Shown here one piece after another: positions 1 through 10,748 of a stretch of DNA of 64,000 bases. Made by a program: the position numbers and the translations under genes. Where the stretch lies: the NCBI RefSeq assembly GCF_000875755.1, contig NZ_CP007520.1, positions 186,001-250,000 on the forward strand, given 5' to 3'. The DNA comes from Mycoplasma yeatsii GM274B. Lineage in GTDB: Bacteria; Bacillota_I; Bacilli_A; Mycoplasmatales; Mycoplasmataceae. Each line of letters opens with the position of its first letter. Within the stretch, counting starts at the first letter, position 1. Under the pieces are notes generated by a model, which saw only the letters and a list, made by a program, of their open reading frames with translations, had not been told where the DNA came from and ran no database searches.

Positions 1-1549
1 TTTACAAAATCCAGATGAATATTCATCAGCATTTTTTGAATTGAAATTAGGACAAAAAATTGCAAGAAATGAATTATTAAATTGATTAGTTAAAACAGGT
101 TATACAAGAAATGATATTGAAAATGAATTAGGTAGTTTTTCAGCTAAAGGTGATGTCATTAAAATAGTTCCTGGTTGAGCAAATAATATTATGTTTAGAA
201 TTTCATTATTTAATGATGAGATTGAAATGATTGATATTTTAAATTCAATTACTGGTGCAGTTATTGATAGAACTAGCACTGTTTCAATTTTTCCTGCTCA
301 AGCTTATGTGACACCACAAGATAAAATTAAATTAATTTGTAACAACATTAGAAATGAATTAACTAACAGATTAGCTGTTTTAACTAGTGAAAATAAATTA
401 TTAGAAGCTCAAAGATTAGAACAAAGAACTAAATACGATCTTGAATCACTTGAAGAATTTGGATATTGTAGTGGTATTGAAAATTATTCTTCTCATTTAG
501 ATCTGCGTCAACCGGGTCAACGCCCTTATATTTTATTAGATTATTTTAAAGATGATTTTTTAACTATTATTGATGAATCTCATATTTCACTTCCTCAAAT
601 TAGAGGAATGTATAACACTGATAGATCTAGAAAAACAACGCTAGTTGAATACGGATTTAGACTACCTAGCGCATTAGATAATCGTCCTTTAAATTTTGAT
701 GAATTTAATAGTTTATTACATCAAGTAATCTATACTTCAGCAACTCCAGGAGATTATGAATTAGATCAAGTTAATAATCATGTAGTTCAACAAATTATTA
801 GACCAACAGGATTATTAGATCCAATTGTTGAAATAAGACCTACAACAAATCAAATTGATGATATTATCAATGAAATACATAACAGAAGAAAAGTAAATGA
901 AAGAGTATTTATTACAACTTTAACAATTAGAATGAGTGAAGATTTAACTAATTATTTACAACAAAGAGATATTAAAGTAGCTTATTTACACTCTGAATTA
1001 AAAACACTAGAACGAAGTGAAATATTAAATGATTTAAGAAAAGGGGTTTATGATGTTGTTGTTGGAGTTAACTTGCTAAGAGAAGGATTAGATCTTCCTG
1101 AAGTTAGTTTAATTTGTATATTAGATGCTGATAAACAAGGATTTTTAAGAAACTATCGATCATTAATTCAAACAATAGGACGAGTTGCTAGAAATGAACA
1201 TGGTAAAGCTATAATGTATGCTGATAGCACTAGTCAAGCTATGCAACAAGCTATTGATGAAACTAATCGTAGACGTGAAATTCAACAACAATACAATAAA
1301 ATTCATAACATTACTCCTAAAACAGTTTCAAAACAAATTACTGAATCAGTATTAAGTAAAAAATCTAAACAAGCAATTGAAAAAGCTAAAAAAATACGAA
1401 ATTCAAAACAAAAAATTGAAACACTTCAAAAAGCGATTGATGATTTACGAGAGGAAATGTTACAAGCTGCAAAAGAATTAGATTTTGAAAGAGCAGCAGT
1501 TTTAAGAGATACAATTATTGAATTAGAAAATCAAAAAAGTTCTAATTAG
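1..1549 (+). CDS. uvrB: UvrABC excinuclease subunit B (5' end outside window)
   Basis: Damage-recognition helicase-like subunit of nucleotide excision repair; it is loaded by UvrA and recruits UvrC. The frame is open from base 2, so the N-terminus with the Walker A motif lies before the window. Visible parts are the DESHISLPQIRGMYNTD stretch (Walker B region and UvrB interaction domain), TSATPGDYEL, the helicase C-terminal domain with GVNLLREGLDLPEV and QTIGRVARN, and a C-terminal UVR coiled-coil motif near the end (ATLRD-like AAVLRDTIIEL). Two in-frame TGA codons near bases 90 and 176 sit where family members have Trp. It ends 10 bases before uvrA, whose ribosome-binding site AGGAGG overlaps its tail, so the two are clearly one transcript. 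Confidence 0.97.
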
Positions 1550-1559
1550 GAGGTTTATT

Positions 1560-4391
1560 ATGAACGACAAAATCATAATTAAAGGTGCAAGAGAACATAA
1601 TTTAAAAAATGTTGATCTTGAAATACCTAAAAATAAGTTAGTTGTTTTTACAGGATTAAGTGGATCTGGTAAATCTTCTTTAGCGTTTTCAACGATTTAT
1701 GCTGAAGGACGTAGGCGTTATATTGAATCACTTTCAGCTTATGCTAGACAATTTTTAGGTGGAAATGAAAAACCTGATGTTGATTCAATTGAAGGATTGT
1801 CTCCATCTATTTCAATTGATCAAAAAACAACTAGTCATAACCCAAGATCAACAGTTGGAACAGTTACTGAAATTTATGATTATCTACGTTTATTATATGC
1901 AAGAATTGGAACACCTTATTGTATAAATGGTCACGGTCAAATTCAAGCTATGAGCATTAGTGAAATAGTGAATAATATCAAACAAACAACAACAGAAAAT
2001 CAACAAATTCATATACTTTCACCATTAGTTAGAGATAAAAAAGGTACATTTAAAGATGTTTTAGAAAAACTAAGTTCTGATGGATTTATTCGTGTAATTG
2101 TTGATGGTGAATTAAAAATGTTAGATGATGAAATTCAGTTAGATAAAAATCAAAGGCATAATATTGATATTGTTGTCGATAGAATTATTTATAAAAATAC
2201 TGATGAGATCAATTCAAGAGTTTTTGCAGCGGTTGAAACAGGATTAAACTATTCTAATAATTTAATTAAAATCGCTTATATTAACGATGATCAAAAAGTT
2301 GAGAAATTATTTTCAACTTCTTTTGCATGTAAAGAATGTGATTTTGTTGTTCCTGAATTAGAGCCTAGATTATTTTCATTTAATGCTCCATTAGGTGCTT
2401 GTAGTGAGTGTAATGGATTAGGTGTAAATTTAGAACCCGATGTTAATTTAATTATGCCTAATATGAATCTTTCAATTAATGAAGGTGGAGTTAGTTATTA
2501 TAAAAACTTTTTACATACTGATAATTTAGAATGACAAAAATTTAGAACATTGTGTGATTATTACTATATTGATCTAAGCTTGCCTTTAAATCAATTAACT
2601 AAAAAACAAATTGATGTTATTTTATGAGGAAGTGACAGAGAAATTGATATTAGACTTGTAAGTAGTAATGGTAAAAAATATGAAAGTTTTGATTATATCG
2701 AAGGAACAGCCCAATTAATTAAAAGAAGATATTTTGAAACTAAATCTGAAGAAATTAGAAATTGATATTCTAAATTTATGTCATCAACAACTTGTACTTT
2801 ATGTCAAGGATCAAGATTAAATGAAATAGCATTATCAGTAAAAATTAATGATAAATCAATTTTTGATTATACAAAAATAAGTATTAGTGAAGAGTTAGAT
2901 TTTTTATTAAATATTGAATTAACTGAAACTCAAAAAACAATTGCTAAATTAGTATTAGATGAAATTATTTCAAGAACTAGTTTTTTAAATGAAGTAGGAT
3001 TAGGATATTTAGATCTAGCAAGAACGGCTACAACACTTTCAGGTGGAGAATCTCAAAGAATTAGATTAGCAAAACAAATCGGAAGTCAATTAACAGGTAT
3101 TTTATATGTTTTAGACGAACCTTCAATTGGATTACATCAAAAAGATAACGATAGATTAATTGCTACATTAAAACATTTAAGAGATTTAGGAAATACTTTA
3201 ATTGTTGTTGAACATGACGAAGATACAATGAAAGCTAGTGATTGAATTGTTGATATTGGTCCTGGAGCTGGAGAGAACGGTGGAGAAATTACTTTTTCAG
3301 GAACATATAATGAAATTTTAAAAACTGATACTATTACAGGAAAATATTTATCAAAACGTATGACTATACCAGTTCCAACAAAAAGAAGAAGTGGTAATAA
3401 AAAAGTTATTCAAATAATTAAAGCTAGTGAAAATAATTTAAAAAATATTGATGTAACTATTCCATTAAATAAATTTGTAACAATTACAGGAGTTAGTGGA
3501 AGTGGTAAATCTACACTATTAGAAGATATTGTTTATAAAGGTTTACAAAATAATTTATCTAAAGAATACATTCCAACTGGTAAAGTAAAAGAAATTAGAG
3601 GAGTAGAAAATATTAATAAAGTAATCTATATTTCTCAAGAACCAATTGGAAAAACACCAAGAAGTAATCCAGCAACTTATACTTCAGTTTTTAATGATAT
3701 AAGAGATCTGTTTACAAATTTACCTGAAGCTAAAATAAGAGGATATAAAAAAGGAAGATTTTCATTTAATGTTCCTGGTGGAAGATGTGAACATTGTCAA
3801 GGTGATGGAGTTATTACTATTTCAATGCAATTTATGCCAAGTGTTGAAGTTGTTTGTGAAGTGTGTGAAGGTAAACGTTATAATAGCGAAACTTTAATGG
3901 TGAAATATAAAGACAAATCAATTTCTGATGTTTTAAATATGACAGTTAGTCAAGCTTATGAATTTTTTGAAAATATACCTCAAATTAAAGCTAAACTTCA
4001 AACGATTTTAGATGTTGGATTAGGCTATATTAAACTAGGTCAAAACGCAACAACACTTTCAGGTGGAGAATCTCAAAGAATTAAACTATCAACGCATTTA
4101 TTAAAAAAACAAACAGGAAATACTATGTTTTTATTAGATGAACCAACTACAGGTTTACATATTGATGATGTAAAAAGATTAATTGATGTTTTAAATAAAT
4201 TAGTTGATTTAGGTAATACTGTTTTATGTATTGAACATAATTTAGATTTTATTAAAGTTTCAGATCATATTATCGATCTAGGTCCTGATGGTGGACAATA
4301 TGGTGGACAAGTTGTAGCATTCGGTACTCCTGAACAAGTAGTTCAATCAGAAAAATCATATACAGCTAAATACTTGAAAGGATATTTATAA
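1560..4391 (+). CDS. uvrA: UvrABC excinuclease subunit A
   Basis: DNA-damage sensor ATPase of nucleotide excision repair, 943 aa, the usual family length. Two ABC modules are visible: P-loops GLSGSGKSS near residue 34 and GVSGSGKST near 645, and two LSGGESQR signatures near 493 and 833, each followed by a Walker B ([20 protein letters not shown]). Zinc-binding Cys pairs occur near 257 (CKEC and CSEC) and in the C-terminal half (CEHC and CEVC). In-frame TGA codons encode Trp (for example base 2532). The start has a strong AGGAGG six bases upstream. The stop codon shares one base with the folC start (TAATG), indicating translational coupling. Confidence 0.97.
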
Positions 4392-5503
4392 TGATTTCAG
4401 TTGATGAATTTTTATTTGAATGATTAACTAGAGATAAAAAAATAAGTGTTTTTAAAGAAGTTTTAAAAGAATTAAATAATATCGAATCAAAACTACCAAC
4501 TATTAATGTTGTTGGAACTAACGGTAAAGGTTCAACGTCATTTTATATATCACAAGGCTTAAAACAAAAATATAAAAAAGTAGGTTTATTTATTTCTCCT
4601 GCTTTTATGTTTCATAATGAAAGAATTCAAATTAATAACATTCCAATTAGTGATGATGATTTAAAAAAATACATCAAAAAAGCTGAAGTTTATATGTATA
4701 AATATCAGTTAAACTTTTTTGAAACGTCAACACTTATTATGATTTTATATTTTGTTGATAATCAAGTTGATATTGTAGTTTGTGAAGCTGGTATTGGTGG
4801 GTATTATGATACAACTAATTATATGTCTAATCAAATACTTACAGCTTTTAGTTCTGTTTCAATTGATCATACTGATTATTTAGGTAATAGTATTGAAGAT
4901 ATTATTTTTCAAAAAATGAACATAGCAAAACCTAACACTAAATTAATTGTTAGTGATGATAATTTAAAATATAAAGATATTATTTTTGATAAATTAATTA
5001 ATAAAAATGTAGAAGTTATTTTTGCTAATAAAATTGATGATCAAATAGATTATCAAAAAGCAAATAAAGGTTTAGCTAAAAAAGTTTTAGAACAATTTGA
5101 AATTTATGATGATAGTATCTTTAAATTAGATAAACCTTTAGGAAGATTTAGTATTTTACAAACTGATCCTTATTTTATAATTGATGGTGCTCATAATGTT
5201 GATGCAATAAATAGGTTAATAATAGCAACAAAACAACTTAATAAAGATTTTATAGTTTTATATGCAACAAGTTTTTTAAAAGATTATAAAACTTCATTAG
5301 AGTTATTAGAAAGCAATTTTGATGAAGTTTATATAGCTAGTTTTGATCATATTAAAGCTTGAGATATAAATAATGTTAATCACAAAAATAAAATTTATGA
5401 TTGAAAGACATTTTTAAAAAACAATAATAAAAATATTTTAATTTGTGGAAGTTTATATTTTATTCCTCAAGTTTATAAATGATTTATGGAAAATAAAAAA
5501 TAG
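4391..5503 (+). CDS. folC: Folylpolyglutamate / dihydrofolate synthase family (Mur ligase fold)
   Basis: Adds glutamate to folates by an ATP-dependent acyl-phosphate route. The 370-aa product begins [12 protein letters not shown], carries the family P-loop VVGTNGKGSTS near residue 40, SIDHTDYLGNSIEDI followed by the conserved Lys in FQKMNIAKP, and IIDGAHNVDA in the C-terminal domain. It is shorter than typical bacterial FolC (about 420 aa), mainly in the linker and C-terminal domain, as expected in a reduced genome. TGA codons near both ends read as Trp. The start overlaps the uvrA stop by one base. folD at 45164 supplies another step of the same one-carbon pathway. A bidirectional hairpin terminator follows directly. 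Confidence 0.9.
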
Positions 5504-5521
5504 CAGTAATGCTATTTTTTT
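5494..5521. terminator. Bidirectional intrinsic terminator between folC and the DUF285 gene
   Basis: A-run, stem AATAGCA / TGCTATT with a four-base loop, then a T-run. Because A-run and T-run flank the stem it can work for folC (plus) and for the convergent surface gene ending at 5530 (minus). Confidence 0.8.
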
Positions 5522-5529
5522 GTATAAGA

Positions 5530-7113
5530 TTACTTTCTAAATTTCTCTGGTAAAAATTCAGGTTTTAATTGACCAAATTCATTAAAATCATCATAGAAAA
5601 CAACTTTATCTACATTTCATCTGCTTATATCTTGATTAAAGTCTCAAGCTACAGAAAACATTTCTCTCATATCAATTACTTTAGAAGTATCTCAGTTTGA
5701 TATATTTTGGTTAAATTCTTGAGCACTACGGAACATAGCTCTCATATTTAATACATTTGAAACATTTCAAGCAACGTATTTATAAGCTCCTCCCATAACC
5801 TCTCTTGTACTTATATCTTGATTAAAATGATCTGTAAAAGCGAAAGTCCCAAACATATTGATTACATTTGAAGTATCTCAATTTTCAAGACCTTTTATTT
5901 CTTTATTTTTATTCCCTGAGAATGCATTAGATAGATCGTTAATAATATCAGGTAATTGACTCGGTACCTTGTTAGTTGTGGGTTTAAATTGTCCTATTGT
6001 AAATCCGATATTACTAATGTAGTAACCTATTTTAGTAACTTCATTACCTTTGTACTGATGGTATTCAGTTAATGGTTTCGTATTAATTGTGCCCCCATCT
6101 AATTCTATATTAGTGTAGTTTTTATAGATAAATTTAAATATTATCTTATTCGAATCATTTATAGTCGAACCAATAAATTTAATATCTTTAATACTTAATT
6201 TATGTTTGACTAATCTTTCAAAAAAGAATCTATGTGCTTTATCTCTACCCAACACGTTATCTCTATTTGCTCTAAATCTGTTTTTAAATTCAGTATTTCA
6301 GATTGATTTTATTTGTTGGATAATTTTTGTATCATTTTCAGTAAATAAATCAAATTTTAAATTTACTTGTCTCTTATAAGTTTTATCTCCGGTTTTAGGT
6401 TTGATTGTTACTTTACCTTCTTGTTCATTAATTACTAAATGTAGTTTCGAAAAATCAATTTCAACACTAGGATTTTTTTGTCTAATTAATTCAATTATTT
6501 TCTCTTCTGTTAATTGTAGTTTTTCAATTGTTCCTAAGTTTTTATCTTTAATTAAATTAGATAAATCAATAGATAATGCAAAGAAAACTTCAACAATTCC
6601 TTTATAGGTTTTATCCTTACTTTTAGCTTTAATAAAAACTTTATTTTCTTGACGTACTATATCTACTTTATTGATATCTAAATTAGGATTTTTTTCTTTC
6701 ACTAGTTGTAATAAAATTTGATCAGTATTTTCTGATTCATCAATTATTCCTAAGTTAGTTTCGGTAATTAAACTAGATAATTCAACACTTAGTTTAAATG
6801 ATAATTCAACTTCACCTTTATAAGTTTTATCTCCAACTTTAGGTTTAACAATAACCTTATCAGTTTGAATATCTAAATCTAATTTATCAAAATCAAGATT
6901 AACATTTGGATTTTTTTGTCTAATTAATTCAATTAAATTTTCTCTTTTATTATTATCAATTGTTTCTAAATTAGTTATAGTAATCAGTTTATCTAAACTC
7001 TTTTTATTTGTTTTATTTGATCTAATATGTCAAAAACCAACCCCAACCGCTACTCCTGAACCAGTAATAAATATACTTGAAATTATTGAAACTAATTTTT
7101 TATTTCATTTCAT
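5530..7113 (-). CDS. Membrane-anchored DUF285 (BspA-like, PARCEL) surface protein with three repeats
   Basis: Predicted surface protein, 527 aa on the minus strand, start ATG at 7113 with GAAGGTG upstream. Residues about 5-28 form one hydrophobic segment without a lipobox Cys, so it is probably a signal anchor. Then come about four modules of 65-75 aa, each ending in a motif like GDKTYKGEVELSF followed by a short acidic linker. The C-terminus holds three DUF285 repeats of the form NWDTSxVxxMxxMFxxAxxFNQ. It has far fewer repeats than the related genes at 25225 (11) and 49623 (10), and the last one is degenerate (WNVDKVVFYDDFNEFG). TGA codons occur at the repeat Trp positions. Transcription probably starts at the poly-T tract promoter at 7139-7162. 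The ligand is unknown; adhesion or antigenic variation is inference from the family. Confidence 0.85.
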
Positions 7114-7138
7114 AAACTTTCACCTTCTATAAAATTAC

Positions 7139-7162
7139 TTTATAAAAAAAAAAAAAAATCAA
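7139..7162 (-). promoter_or_regulatory. Homopolymer-tract promoter of the minus-strand DUF285 gene
   Basis: Read on the minus strand: GCTTGA, then 15 T (plus-strand A-run 7144-7158), then ATAAAG. A -35-like TTGATT and a -10-like TATAAA would be separated by only about 12 bases, shorter than the 17-base optimum. The tract faces the gene and lies about 25 bases upstream of the ATG. It is the variant member of the family at 23752, 32383 and 49587: it has T where the others have A on the coding strand. Confidence 0.5.
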
Positions 7163-7272
7163 GCGAATTACGCAGTGCATGCATAGTATTTTAAATTTGA
7201 TAAAATTAAACTATCAAATTACAAAAAAACTATTTATTTTAAAATAAAAAAAATAAATCATAGGAGTTAAAA

Positions 7273-8667
7273 ATGATAGATCACACGTATTTAGAACAAC
7301 AAATAATTAATCTTTACAATGATAAAAAAACTCAAGAAATAATTAATCTTGCTGAAGAAACACAACCTGCAGATTTTGCTGAAGTTTTAAATCATATCCA
7401 AGAAAAAATAGCATTTGAAATTTTTAAAAAAATTAAAGTATCACAATCGAGTTTAATCTTTAATTATTTATCTTATGATCTAAGAGAATATATATTAAAA
7501 AATTTAAATATAACTAAATTAAAAAAACTAGTTAATGAACTTTATTCTGATGATATTATTGATGCTATTGAAGATATGGAAACTGAAATTGTTAGAAAAG
7601 TATTTGATGCTGCTTCAATTGAACAAAGAAAAGAATTATTAAATATTTTAAAATATGATGATTATACTGCTGGAAGTATTATGAGTGTTGATTTTCTATC
7701 AGTTAGAGAAACTAAAACTGTATCTAAAACAATAAATGAAATTAAAAAAAATCATGAAGAATATGATGAAATCGATGATGTGTTTGTTGTTAATAAAATA
7801 GGTCAATTAATTGGAAGCATTGAAGTTAAAGATCTAATTTTAAATGATAATAATACTAAAATTGGTGAATTTATGAATAGAAAAATAATTTCAATTAATT
7901 CTAACCAATCTCAAGAAGAAGCTGCTATTATGTTTAAAAAATATGATATTAATACTTTACCAGTAGTTGATGATAACAATATTTTAGTAGGTATTATTAC
8001 AGTTGATGATGTGATTGATGTATTGATTGAAGAAACTAATGAAGATATTCATAAATATAGTGGTATTAAAACAACAGAAACAAATTATTTTGAAACTTCA
8101 ATTTGACAAATGTTTAGATCGAGAAGTTTATCTTTACTAATAATGCTAGTACTAGGATTTATTACAAATATTTTAATGATTGTCATATTTAATAAATATA
8201 ATCCTACAGCTAATAGTCAATTATTATTAATGTTAGTTCCTTTAACATTAATAATTTCAGGAGTAGTTGCTTGTTCAGCTAATCAAACTTTATTAATAAC
8301 AGGAAGAGCTATTAGTTTACAACAATTACATAAAAAAGAAATTAAAACGATCTTTTTCAAAGAAATAATTGTTTCAATAATGCTTGCAATAATTCTTGTT
8401 GTGATTAACTTTATAAGAATGATGTGTGTTTATTTAATTGAATACAAATCAGATTTTAGTAATATTTATATTTGAAAAAGCATCATAATAGCTAGTGTTG
8501 GAATTGTTATTACTATTTTAATTTCAAATTTATTAGCTTTAATATTACCTTTAATCATAAATAAGTTAGGTAAAGATTCTTCATCAGTTTCACTTCCATT
8601 ATTAACTATAGTTGTTGATATTATTACTGTTGTTATATTTTTAGGTGTTGGTATATTATTTATATAA
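7273..8667 (+). CDS. mgtE: Magnesium transporter MgtE
   Basis: Mg2+ channel/transporter of the cytoplasmic membrane, 464 aa. The N-terminal MgtE helical domain (to about residue 130) is followed by two CBS domains (around 135-195 with TAGSIMSVDFLSV, and 200-260 with MFKKYDINTLPVVDD and GIITVDDVIDVL), then the membrane part from about 280 to the end with roughly five hydrophobic segments. In family members the acidic N and CBS domains sense cytosolic Mg2+ and gate the pore. Two TGA codons (8104 and 8473) are read as Trp. AGGAG lies 7 bases before the ATG. It is followed after 17 bases by trmB. Confidence 0.95.
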
Positions 8668-8684
8668 ACTAGTAAGGAGAAAAT

Positions 8685-9353
8685 ATGCGTTTAAGAAATA
8701 AACCGTGAACAAAAGATTTTTTAGAAATTCACAAAAATAATTTAATACATTTTAATAAACCAAATCGTTTAGATTTAAATAAAGAATTTAATAACAATAA
8801 TGATGTTCATCTTGAAATAGGATGCGGTAAAGGTCAGTTTATAACTACTTTAGCTTTAAAAAATAGTGATATTAATTTTATTGGTATGGAAAAAGAAACA
8901 ACAGTTGTTGGAGTGGCTTTAAAAAAGAGTTTAAAAGTTTTTGAACAAAATAATCAACAAATGAATAATTTAAAATATTTTAATGATTTTGCTGAAGATT
9001 TAACTGAAATGTTTGATGATGATTCTATTTCAAAAATTTATTTAAACTTTTCAGATCCATGACCTAAAAAAAGACACGCTAAAAAACGTTTAACATTTAT
9101 TACATTTTTAGATCGATATTCTAAAATACTTAAAAAAGATGGGATTTTAGAGTTTAAAAGTGATAATGATTTATTATATGAATTTAGTTTAGAACAACTA
9201 AGTCAAACTAATAAGTGAGAAATTATTTATAAAACTAATGATTTATATAAAGATCAAGAAATGATAAAAGATAATATTGCAACTGAATATGAAACAAAAT
9301 TTCATAGTTTAGGAAAAAATATTAACAAAATAGTTATTAAAAATTTAAAATAA
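8685..9353 (+). CDS. trmB: tRNA (guanine-N7-)-methyltransferase
   Basis: Forms m7G46 in the variable loop of tRNAs using S-adenosylmethionine. The 222-aa product has the SAM-binding LEIGCGKGQF near residue 45, the following GMEKE, and the family signature NFSDPWPKKRHAKKR, whose Trp is a TGA codon. No single long TGA-free frame exists, so a standard-code search misses it. AGGAG is spaced 7 bases from the ATG, and mgtE ends 17 bases upstream, suggesting cotranscription. A hairpin terminator follows. Confidence 0.94.
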
Positions 9354-9357
9354 ATTT

Positions 9358-9380
9358 AAGAGTTTTAAACTCTTTTTTAA
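9358..9380 (+). terminator. Intrinsic terminator after trmB
   Basis: Stem AAGAGTTT / AAACTCTT followed by a T-run, directly after the trmB stop and before the ribosome-binding site of the next gene. Confidence 0.75.
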
Positions 9381-9404
9381 TATCAATATTAATAAGGAGG
9401 ACAA

Positions 9405-10370
9405 ATGAAAAATAAAGTTTGTTCAGTTAATAAAAATAACTTTTTTAAAATAGCATTTTATTTTATTTTTATTTATATATTTCAAATTACAAAACAAAAT
9501 AAATATATTAAAAGATTCATTCATTTTTGTTTAACATATAAAAGATTTGATGATTTTACTAATACATATAATGAACATGTTAAAGATCTTAAAGATAAAA
9601 ATATTAAAGATTTTTTAATTGATAAAGATCAAATCAAAGAGTTTGAATTATCTAATGATAAAGGTAATATTAGTTGTTTAAAAATAGAAAATAAAAATTC
9701 TAAAAAATGAGTAATCGGATTACACGGTTGAACTGAAAATAAATATTTAGCCTTAAGACTTGTTCAACATTTTTTAAATGATGGTTATAATATTTTAACT
9801 TTTGATCAATTTGCTCATGGACGAAGTTATGGTAAAAATACTGATGTTGGGTTTAGTACAATAGAAATGTTAGATACTGTTATTGAATTTTTAAAACAAA
9901 ATAAAGCCACTCATATAGGATTAATTGGAAATAGTATGGGAGCATCAACTTCAGTTTTATATGCTCAAATTGGTAAATATAAAAAAGATATTAATTGAAT
10001 TGTCGCTGATTGTGGTTTTTCAAATTTAGTTCGTCAATTTAGATGATACATGTCAACTAGATTAGAAAAAAACTGATGACAAACTAGTTTATTTGTTGGA
10101 TCAAAATTTAATAAACATGTAAATAAAGATATTAAACAATATGATTTATTAAAAAATATGAATCAGGTTACAACTCCAATATTTTATATTCATTCTAAAG
10201 GTGATACTTTTATTAATTATTTAATGAGTGTTGAAATGTATGAAAAATCAAATAAAGATATAACTGAAATTTGAACTCCTGAAAATAGTGAACATGTTAG
10301 AGTTATTGCAGATTATGCAGATCAATATCATATTAAAGTTAAAGAATTTATTAAAAAACATTCTTTATAA
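9405..10370 (+). CDS. Alpha/beta hydrolase with N-terminal membrane segment
   Basis: Serine hydrolase of the alpha/beta fold, 321 aa. Residues about 13-28 are hydrophobic and probably anchor the protein in the membrane. The oxyanion region WVIGLHGWTENK, the nucleophile elbow LIGNSMGAST (GxSxG), the acid-bearing loop HSKGDTF and the terminal His in ENSEHVR form a complete triad. The substrate cannot be named; mycoplasma relatives are often annotated as lysophospholipase or esterase, which fits membrane lipid scavenging but is inference. A distant relative lies at 18949. AAGGAGG is spaced 6 bases before the ATG. Confidence 0.85.
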
Positions 10371-10388
10371 ATAGATAATAATAATTTT

Positions 10389-10420
10389 TTGTGATAGATT
10401 AATAATGTAAATTATATTAT
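10389..10420 (+). promoter_or_regulatory. Candidate promoter of the small RNA
   Basis: TTGTGA at 10389-10394 and TATATT at 10413-10418, spaced 18 bases, upstream of the structured transcript candidate. Transcription would start at about 10424. Confidence 0.4.
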
Positions 10421-10423
10421 TTA

Positions 10424-10527
10424 CTAGATTGGTGGTTTTAGTTCTTACCGGCCCTGCCTACTAATTTATGACCTGGCGTAATGATAAACAGAACTGAATT
10501 AGAACTCTTTATAGAGTTCTTTTTTTG
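10424..10527 (+). ncRNA. Candidate free-standing small RNA of about 100 nt (unassigned)
   Basis: This is an island of much higher GC (CCGGCCCTGCC, GACCTGGCG) inside very AT-rich intergenic DNA, with a promoter-like sequence before it and a strong intrinsic terminator (10501-10520 plus seven T) after it. No reading frame of note exists. A 9-bp stem pairs 10437-10445 (TTTAGTTCT) with 10490-10498 (AGAACTGAA, one G-U). The AGTTCT arm could instead pair with the second AGAACT at 10501, which would compete with the terminator stem. The size and terminator resemble the abundant small RNAs described in Mycoplasma capricolum (MCS series), but I cannot confirm identity. It does not match RNase P, tmRNA or SRP RNA. 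A cis-acting leader is less likely because the next start codon is 220 bases past the terminator. Confidence 0.55.
10501..10527 (+). terminator. Intrinsic terminator of the small RNA
   Basis: Perfect stem AGAACTCT / AGAGTTCT around TTATA-type loop, then seven T. Its 5' arm repeats the AGAACT found at 10490. Confidence 0.8.
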
Positions 10528-10748
10528 TTTAATTGATAGTTTTTCAAAATAAATAATTTCTTATATATAACATAAAAATAAATAAAATAAATACCTTTTA
10601 ACTAATTATTTTTTATATAAAAAGTTTTAATTTTAATGAAAAATTTTTCATTACATTTTTTAAGTTTTCTAATTTAAAGAAATTATAATTAAGAAAGACA
10701 ACTTTTAAAAAGGTTAAAAATAAGATAGTTTAGGGGAAGATGATATTT
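10528..10748. other. AT-rich intergenic region before nrdF
   Basis: About 220 bases, almost entirely A and T, with no reading frame. The nrdF promoter must lie here (a TATAAT-like TTATAATTAAG occurs near 10682). The only clear signal is the ribosome-binding site TAGGGGAAG at 10730-10739. No 2'-deoxyguanosine riboswitch core of the kind known before Mesoplasma florum nrd genes was recognised. Confidence 0.5.

Noticed and set aside
10424..10527. Signal recognition particle RNA on the minus strand (CCAGGTCA in the reverse complement)
   Set aside because: The GGAAGGAAGCAG-type core is missing and the promoter and terminator signals point to the plus strand.
10528..10748. A 2'-deoxyguanosine or purine riboswitch before nrdF, as in Mesoplasma florum
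   Set aside because: No purine aptamer core or loop motifs could be found in the AT-rich leader.
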